From positions 1 through 39,505 of the forward strand of contig JAKDUK010000021.1 of NCBI GenBank assembly GCA_030457765.1: a stretch of DNA of 39,505 nucleotides, read 5' to 3'. The position numbers and the translations under genes were made by a program. Source of the DNA: Marinobacter sp. GTDB taxonomy: Bacteria > Pseudomonadota > Gammaproteobacteria > Pseudomonadales > Oleiphilaceae. This document shows, piece by piece, positions 34,717-39,505 of this stretch. Under the pieces are notes generated by a model. That model had not been told where the DNA came from and did no database searches. It saw nothing but the letters and a program-made list of their open reading frames with translations. Positions within the stretch are counted from its first letter, which is position 1; the number at the start of each line of letters is the position of its first letter.

Positions 34717-34778
34717 TCTGCCCTTCCAACGTTTACTGGAGTTTTGAAAACATCAATTAAAACATGCAGATAAAATAA

Positions 34779-34794
34779 TGGCACAGGATGCGCA
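34779..34794 (+). promoter_or_regulatory. Sigma-54 promoter of the oligomer hydrolase gene
   Basis: TGGCACAGGATGCGCA fits the -24/-12 consensus TGGCAC-N5-TTGCA: the -24 box is perfect, and GG (34780-34781) and GC (34792-34793) are 10 nt apart as required. The -12 element reads GCGCA. Transcription should start near 34805, about 50 nt before the hydrolase ATG. Confidence 0.8.
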
Positions 34795-34856
34795 TATTGG
34801 TTGCTTCGGGCTTTGAACCCGGCTTGTTCTTAACAACAACAAACAAGGAACGACCC

Positions 34857-36953
34857 ATGAAACGTATCATGATCTGTACGCTGATCGGCGCTACAGGCTT
34901 TGCTCTGAGTGCCTGCAACGACAGCAAAAACGATAATCCTCCTGCGGTAAACCAAGCTCCCGAATTTATCCAGGGTGACATACTGCACACCCAATATGAC
35001 GGCGTAACCGACGATCTTCTAACCGCAGGTCTCGGGGCCACTGGTCTTGGCAATGCCGCAGCGCCCGCGTTTACTGACCCGCTCAATCCTACCTCGGCCG
35101 AACTGCGCCAGTTGGCGATCTACAATAACTACCGGGCACTGGTAGATACCTCTCCGGGTGGCGGCTACGGTGAGTTTTTCGGTCCAGGCGTAGGCAATGA
35201 AACTGAAGGGCTGATTCCGGGGCATGAATACCTGGCGTTTATGACCGTTTCGGGCAGTGATGTGCCTGTCACGGTTATGGCTCAGGTTCCTGATAGGTTT
35301 GATGTACAAAACCCATGCATGATCACCGCGCCTTCGTCCGGTTCCCGTGGAATTTATGGGGCGATTGGCACAGCTGGCGAGTGGGGGCTGAAAAAGGGCT
35401 GTGCGGTGGTTTATACCGATAAAGGGAGTGGCAACGGCGCCCATAATCTGGAAACCAATACGGCGCAGCGTATCGACGGTACGCTTTCGGCCACCGATGA
35501 ACCTGTTCAGTTCCGGGCGGATCTCGATAAGGCCCAACGGGATGATTTCAATGCGGATTGGCCCGATCGCTTTGCTTGGAAACATGCCCACTCCAAAACC
35601 AATCCGGAAGCTGATTGGGGGCGTCATGTTCTTCAATCTGTTGAATTCGGGTTTTGGGCGCTTAACAAGCAGTTTGGCAGCGACAGCGCTATTACGCCTG
35701 AAAACACCCTGGTTATTGCCTCGAGCGTGTCCAATGGCGGTGGTTCATCTGTTCGCGCGGTGGAGCAGGACACAAAAGGCCTGATTGACGGTGTGGCGGT
35801 ATCCGAGCCCAACGTAAACCCAACTGTGGATACCAGTTTCACCATTGTGCAGGGCAGCGATACGTCGATTACTGAGCACAGTCGTAGCCTGCTTGAATAC
35901 ACCACGGCACTTGCGGTGTACCAGGGTTGCGCCAATCAGGCGCCGGCTGTTCGTGACACAGCTCCGTTGAATGCAGAGTATAACCCGCCGGCTATCGGTG
36001 AGAATATTTGTACCTCATTGGGGCTTAAAGGACTTGTTACAGGTACCAATACTGACGAGCGCGCCATCGATGCGTTGCGTATTCTGAATGAGGAATTTGG
36101 AATCCAGCCTGAGCAGAACCTGCTTGCGCCCATACATTTTGCCTCCAACGTTGCCCAGAGTATTTCCATGACCTACGCCAACGCCTATGGTCGTGCTGGT
36201 GTTGAGGACCGGGTGTGCGGCCTTAGCCTGGCCGCGACTGACAGCATCGGGGCGGTCACTCCGCTTACACCGGCCGAGGAGGCGGCAGTATTTGCAAACG
36301 GCAACGGTATTCCGCCCACCGCGGGGGTCAAAATTATTTATGACGAAGCAGTGGGTCAGCCGACTCTACTGACTACCAGCACGTCCTCCAGCAGTGGTCT
36401 TGCGGACTATGGCCTTGATGCATTGTTGTGCCTGCATGGCCTGGCTTTGGGCCGTGATGCGATCACCGGGGAGGCGCTGTCTGGTGCTGATGCAGAGCTT
36501 GCCGAAGCAATCGCTGATGGCATCGAAGGTATCAGAGCAACCGGGAACCTTGGTGGTAAGCCAGCGGTATTTGTGACTGGGCGGGCGGACGCGGTGTTGC
36601 CCATCAACCATACCTCTCGGCCCTATTTCGGGCTAAACCAGCAGGTGGAGGGAGCCAGCAGTGAACTTCGTTACTACGAGGTGCTTAATGCCCATCACCT
36701 GGATGTTTTGAACGGCTTCCCAGCTGTGGCTGCCCGTTACGTGCCGTTGCATCACTACTATTTTCAAGCTCTGGACCTGGTGTGGGAGCGTCTGACCAAC
36801 GGTACTGAGCTGCCACCAAGCCAGGTTGTCCGGGCGACGCCGCGGGGAGAGGCAACACCTCTGACACAGGCTAATCTGCCAGCGGTGGCAGCACAGCCAC
36901 CGGAGGAAGACCTTATTCGTCTGGTTGGTAGCGAGTTGCGCATACCTGATTAA
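34857..36953 (+). CDS. D-(-)-3-hydroxybutyrate oligomer hydrolase, lipoprotein
   Basis: The 698-aa protein matches the 3-hydroxybutyrate oligomer hydrolase family, which cleaves soluble oligomers released from polyhydroxybutyrate to monomers. The N terminus has a lipoprotein signal with a perfect LSAC box (Cys20), so it should sit in the outer membrane or periplasm. The likely nucleophile is Ser292 in SVSNGGG, the lipase-type motif of the family. Other conserved stretches are [12 protein letters not shown] and the C-terminal [12 protein letters not shown], probably holding the active-site histidine. The ATG at 34857 follows AAGGA. It is preceded by a sigma-54 promoter and two activator dyads and followed by the regulator, consistent with induction by its product. 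Confidence 0.9.
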   Translation: MKRIMICTLIGATGFALSACNDSKNDNPPAVNQAPEFIQGDILHTQYDGVTDDLLTAGLGATGLGNAAAPAFTDPLNPTSAELRQLAIYNNYRALVDTSPGGGYGEFFGPGVGNETEGLIPGHEYLAFMTVSGSDVPVTVMAQVPDRFDVQNPCMITAPSSGSRGIYGAIGTAGEWGLKKGCAVVYTDKGSGNGAHNLETNTAQRIDGTLSATDEPVQFRADLDKAQRDDFNADWPDRFAWKHAHSKTNPEADWGRHVLQSVEFGFWALNKQFGSDSAITPENTLVIASSVSNGGGSSVRAVEQDTKGLIDGVAVSEPNVNPTVDTSFTIVQGSDTSITEHSRSLLEYTTALAVYQGCANQAPAVRDTAPLNAEYNPPAIGENICTSLGLKGLVTGTNTDERAIDALRILNEEFGIQPEQNLLAPIHFASNVAQSISMTYANAYGRAGVEDRVCGLSLAATDSIGAVTPLTPAEEAAVFANGNGIPPTAGVKIIYDEAVGQPTLLTTSTSSSSGLADYGLDALLCLHGLALGRDAITGEALSGADAELAEAIADGIEGIRATGNLGGKPAVFVTGRADAVLPINHTSRPYFGLNQQVEGASSELRYYEVLNAHHLDVLNGFPAVAARYVPLHHYYFQALDLVWERLTNGTELPPSQVVRATPRGEATPLTQANLPAVAAQPPEEDLIRLVGSELRIPD

Positions 36954-36972
36954 CGGCGTTTGGGCCGTCCCA

Positions 36973-37008
36973 GGCCCTCTTCTATTTGCTCACCTTGAGG
37001 AGAGGGCC
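36973..37008 (+). terminator. Stem-loop after the oligomer hydrolase gene
   Basis: GGCCCTCT (36973-36980) pairs with AGAGGGCC (37001-37008), a perfect 8-bp stem with a 20-nt loop, 20 nt after the hydrolase stop. The loop is T-rich rather than the tail. A second hairpin, CACCCGG/CCGGGTG, lies just before the regulator start. Either could limit read-through into the regulator gene. Confidence 0.45.
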
Positions 37009-37058
37009 ATATACTTCCGACAGGGCACCCGGTACAGCCGGGTGTCAGGGCTTTTACT

Positions 37059-38504
37059 ATGAATGGCATTGAACCCGGCGGTACACGCTACATGACGCAG
37101 TTGTTTGGTGAGAAAAATAAAAGCGAGTTGACCCGGGAGCTTATCGAAGCGTTGTTTCCCATGTTTGAAGAAGCCAGCGCAGGCGCGATTGCGGTGGATC
37201 GACAATCTCGCATTACCTGGATAAACAATCGATACTCCCAGTTGTTAGGTCTGAAAGAGCCGGCAACCGTCATTGGGCGCCAAGTGCGCCAGATAATTCC
37301 GGAAACCCGCATGCCTGAGGTGGTAGAAACCGGTAAACCACTGTTACTGGATATCATGGAATATCAGCAACAGCAGCTGGTCGTTACCCGGCTGCCCTAT
37401 TACGACAAAGCTGGCGAGATTGAAGGCGCTGTGGCGTTTGTACTCTACGATGACCTGCAACCGCTCACGCCACTGGTGAGCAAATACCGTCGTTTGCACC
37501 AAGATCTTGCGGCGGCCCGCAAAGCGTTGGCAAAAAAAGCCCGTAGTACTCGTTACAGCCTGGGGGATTTCGTCGGCGCAAGCCCAGGTGCACTTGAGGT
37601 AAAGCGCCGTGCGCGGCTTGCTTCCGGTCGCGATATGGCCGTGCTGGTGCTGGGTGAAACCGGTACCGGTAAAGAGGTGCTTGCCCAGGCCATTCACTCC
37701 GTTTCCAACCGCGCCGAAAAGCCTTTTGTAGGGGTGAACGTGGCGGCTATTCCCGACAATCTTCTGGAGGCTGAATTCTTCGGTGTTGCACCGGGAGCCT
37801 ATACCGGCGCAGATCGAAAACTGAGAGAAGGTAAGTTTCAGCTGGCCGACGGCGGTACATTATTTTTGGATGAAGTGGGAGATATGCCCCTGCCGTTACA
37901 AGCCAAGTTATTGCGGGCCTTGCAGGAGGGCGAAGTTGAACCTTTGGGCTCCAATAAAATTGCGGCGGTAGACGTTCGCGTTATTGCGGCCACCAGCCGA
38001 AACCTGGATGCCATGGTTGCCGATGGTACCTTTCGCTCCGATTTATATTATCGATTAAACGTATTGGAAATCCCCATACCGCCATTGCGGGATCGCCTCG
38101 CCGATCTGGGGTTGCTGTGCGAAACCCTGTTGTGGGAAATCAGCGAAGGCCAGGACATGCGCGCCGAGATTACTGATGCGGGGGTGGCGGCTCTGGCCAG
38201 TTATAGCTGGCCGGGAAATATTCGCGAATTGCGCAACGTGCTGGAGCGGGCGTTGACCATGGGTGAGGACAACGGAGTTCTGGATGCCGATGCCATGTTC
38301 AAGGTGCTACCTCGCGGTGGTGCGCGCACGGATGCCCAGACAGCATCCCGCCCGGTGCGGCCATTGGCTGAAACACTGGCTGAAGCTGAGGCTCATGCAG
38401 TAGAGGAAGCGCTGGTGGCAAGCCGGGGTAATCGCACCAAGGCTGCCAAGCTGCTGGGCATTTCTCGCTCAGTGCTGTATGAGAAGCTGGCAAAAATGTC
38501 CTGA
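37059..38504 (+). CDS. Sigma-54-dependent transcriptional activator (PAS, AAA+, Fis HTH)
   Basis: The 481-aa protein has an N-terminal PAS domain (about residues 33-130), a short coiled segment, an AAA+ domain (about 168-400) and a C-terminal Fis-type HTH (about 437-478, NRTKAAKLLGISRSVLYEKL). The AAA+ domain has Walker A GETGTGKE (199-206), a GAYTGA loop (246-251, a variant of GAFTGA that contacts sigma-54), and Walker B LFLDEVGD. A ligand sensed by PAS probably controls activation. The genes on both sides have sigma-54 promoters with shared dyads, so these are the likely targets. The start at ATG 37059 has AGGG at 8 nt; ATG 37092 is possible. Confidence 0.93.
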   Translation: MNGIEPGGTRYMTQLFGEKNKSELTRELIEALFPMFEEASAGAIAVDRQSRITWINNRYSQLLGLKEPATVIGRQVRQIIPETRMPEVVETGKPLLLDIMEYQQQQLVVTRLPYYDKAGEIEGAVAFVLYDDLQPLTPLVSKYRRLHQDLAAARKALAKKARSTRYSLGDFVGASPGALEVKRRARLASGRDMAVLVLGETGTGKEVLAQAIHSVSNRAEKPFVGVNVAAIPDNLLEAEFFGVAPGAYTGADRKLREGKFQLADGGTLFLDEVGDMPLPLQAKLLRALQEGEVEPLGSNKIAAVDVRVIAATSRNLDAMVADGTFRSDLYYRLNVLEIPIPPLRDRLADLGLLCETLLWEISEGQDMRAEITDAGVAALASYSWPGNIRELRNVLERALTMGEDNGVLDADAMFKVLPRGGARTDAQTASRPVRPLAETLAEAEAHAVEEALVASRGNRTKAAKLLGISRSVLYEKLAKMS

Positions 38505-38514
38505 TTTTCGGACA
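38497..38514. promoter_or_regulatory. Distal activator-site dyad C (TGTCC-N8-GGACA)
   Basis: TGTCCTGATTTTCGGACA overlaps the stop codon of the regulator gene. Its arms are identical to dyad A and its centre is nearly so. It is about 160 nt upstream of the predicted start of the TRAP gene transcript. Confidence 0.7.
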
Positions 38515-38559
38515 CCTGTCTTGATATCTGTACAACTACCTACGACTCAAGCATTAAGT

Positions 38560-38577
38560 TGTCCTTAATTCCGGACG
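38560..38577. promoter_or_regulatory. Proximal activator-site dyad D (TGTCC-N8-GGACG)
   Basis: TGTCCTTAATTCCGGACG has the same half-site pair as dyad B, including the final G, and is centred about 99 nt upstream of the predicted sigma-54 transcription start, matching dyad B at its promoter. Confidence 0.65.
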
Positions 38578-38640
38578 ATTCAGCTAACCTCTGTGCCTAT
38601 TTTTCTGTCAACTTACTGATATACAAACAAAAAAAGTTTT

Positions 38641-38656
38641 TGGCACAGACTCTGCA
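38641..38656 (+). promoter_or_regulatory. Sigma-54 promoter of the TRAP transporter operon
   Basis: TGGCACAGACTCTGCA fits the -24/-12 consensus very well: TGGCAC, then a 5-nt spacer, then CTGCA, with GG (38642-38643) and GC (38654-38655) 10 nt apart. Transcription should begin near 38668. Confidence 0.85.
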
Positions 38657-38830
38657 TTTTCTTAAATGCAGGACGTCAGAACAACATAGAAAATAAAGGC
38701 TGGCGCCAAAAGTAGGACCCCTGATTTACCAATGCCATCTTTGTTTCTGTGTTTTCTGGCGGAATTTCAGTCTAGGCCTACCGGGCCAGAGAGCTCCGGG
38801 CCATATACAACAACAAGAAGGATCATCTTC

Positions 38831-39505
38831 ATGTCTTTCAAGCATAAACTTTCAAGTTTGACTCTGGGCATCAGTGCCGCGGCCTTTATGACCGGCGCTA
38901 TGGTTAGCAGCAATGCTCTGGCGGCAGAAAAAGTTCGCTGGCAGGTGCCCCTGGCATTTCCGTCACATTTGGTAGGCCTGACAACACCGGTTAAACACCT
39001 GACAGAAAATCTCAAAAAGATTTCAGGCGGAGATCTCCAGTTGCGTTATTACGAGCCTAATGAGCTGGTCCCACCGTTTGAAATTATGGACGCCGTAGGC
39101 AGTGGTAAGTACCCAGCAGGTTACACCTGGGTAGGCTACGATCAGGGCACTATTCCAGCACTGCCGCTTTATTCCGGTGCGCCGTTTAATATGGAGCCAC
39201 CGGCTTACCTTGCCTGGTATTACGAGGGCGATGGCCGGGATCTGCTGGAAGAGATTTACGCCGAGCGTAATATCCATCCCATGCTGTGCAGCATCATCGG
39301 TCCTGAAGGTGCGGGCTGGTTTGCTGAGCCTATTGAAGGCGTCGAAGATTTTGATGGCCTGAAAATCCGCTTTGCCGGCATTGGTGGCAAGGTACTGGAA
39401 AAACTCGGTGCTTCGGTGACCATGGTGCCAGGTGGCGAGATTTACCAGGCGCTAGAGCGTAAGACCATCGATGCAACCGAGTTTTCTCAGCCGGCTATCG
39501 ATAAA
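38831..39505 (+). CDS. TRAP transporter solute-binding protein, DctP type (partial at 3' end)
   Basis: The first 225 residues of a DctP-type periplasmic binding protein are present and the frame stays open to the window edge. A signal peptide ends near NALA-AEKVRW. Family features follow: the PLAFPSHLVGLTTP opening, a KISGGDLQLRYYEPNELVPPFEIMDAV segment, the FDGLKIRFAGIGGKVLEKLGASVTMVPGGEIYQAL block and the start of the DATEFSQPA substrate-binding region. TRAP systems use ion gradients to take up organic acids; the membrane subunits should follow outside the window. The position next to the oligomer hydrolase and shared regulation suggest 3-hydroxybutyrate or a related acid as ligand. The start at ATG 38831 has AAGGA upstream. 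Confidence 0.93.
   Translation, partial: MSFKHKLSSLTLGISAAAFMTGAMVSSNALAAEKVRWQVPLAFPSHLVGLTTPVKHLTENLKKISGGDLQLRYYEPNELVPPFEIMDAVGSGKYPAGYTWVGYDQGTIPALPLYSGAPFNMEPPAYLAWYYEGDGRDLLEEIYAERNIHPMLCSIIGPEGAGWFAEPIEGVEDFDGLKIRFAGIGGKVLEKLGASVTMVPGGEIYQALERKTIDATEFSQPAIDK

Larger units (their letters stand above)
38505..38830 (+). other. Intergenic control region of the TRAP transporter operon
   Basis: This 326-bp gap holds dyads C (which begins at 38497) and D, an exact-spacing sigma-54 promoter at 38641-38656 and a leader of about 160 nt between the predicted start and the TRAP ATG. The leader contains GC-rich inverted segments around 38775-38803 (GGCCTACCGGGCC and CTCCGGGCC) but no riboswitch I recognise. 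No gene is evident in it. Confidence 0.7.

Overview
The window looks like a chromosomal segment of a marine, probably halophilic, gammaproteobacterium of the Marinobacter/Pseudomonas type. This is inferred from gene content (PomAB-like sodium stator, aa3 oxidase operon with the conserved small DUF2909 gene, ectoine synthase, prlC next to yheV) and from protein resemblance; no rRNA or tRNA gene is visible to confirm it. Coding density is high, with about 37 genes. There is no prophage, no transposase gene and no CRISPR array.

Layout. 1-2170: tsaC (5' end outside the window), hemF and aroE, a tight housekeeping operon. 2245-3856: a two-gene flagellar stator operon (pomA/pomB-like). 3897-6696: a gamma-carbonic anhydrase and prlC, divergently transcribed, with a 116-bp MITE-like element carrying perfect 29-bp inverted repeats between them. 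6754-8808: yheV, a Na+/H+ antiporter family carrier and a DUF1653 gene. 8830-13922 (minus strand): an unknown protein, then a tightly coupled set of cupredoxin, membrane GGDEF/EAL protein, DUF3034 outer-membrane-type protein and a lipoprotein-like truncated haemoglobin. 14082-15410: a MATE transporter.

15616-24435 is the complete aa3-type cytochrome c oxidase locus: coxB with a fused cytochrome c, coxA, ctaG (Cox11), coxC, DUF2909 on the opposite strand, SURF1, a Sco-like CxxxC protein, ctaA (haem A synthase), ctaB/cyoE (haem O synthase) and sco. It holds both haem A synthesis and copper delivery functions. Then follow a YbfB/YjiJ-type MFS carrier, hrpB, a small secreted DUF6746 protein behind a Fur-box-like site, and an ATP-grasp protein. 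29650-34132 (minus strand) holds DUF2868, a DUF3482 GTPase, a solitary ectoine synthase and a CynX/NimT-type MFS carrier.

34857 to the end looks like an inducible 3-hydroxybutyrate-oligomer utilisation locus: a lipoprotein oligomer hydrolase, a PAS/AAA+/Fis sigma-54 activator and a TRAP solute-binding protein cut by the window edge. Both structural genes have well-spaced -24/-12 promoters, and upstream of each lie two copies of an 18-bp dyad (TGTCC-N8-GGACA/G), four in all. These are the likely binding sites of the activator encoded between them.

The two most interesting items are this self-contained sigma-54 regulon with its readable operator, and the envelope-located copper/haem/c-di-GMP operon at 8830-13182.
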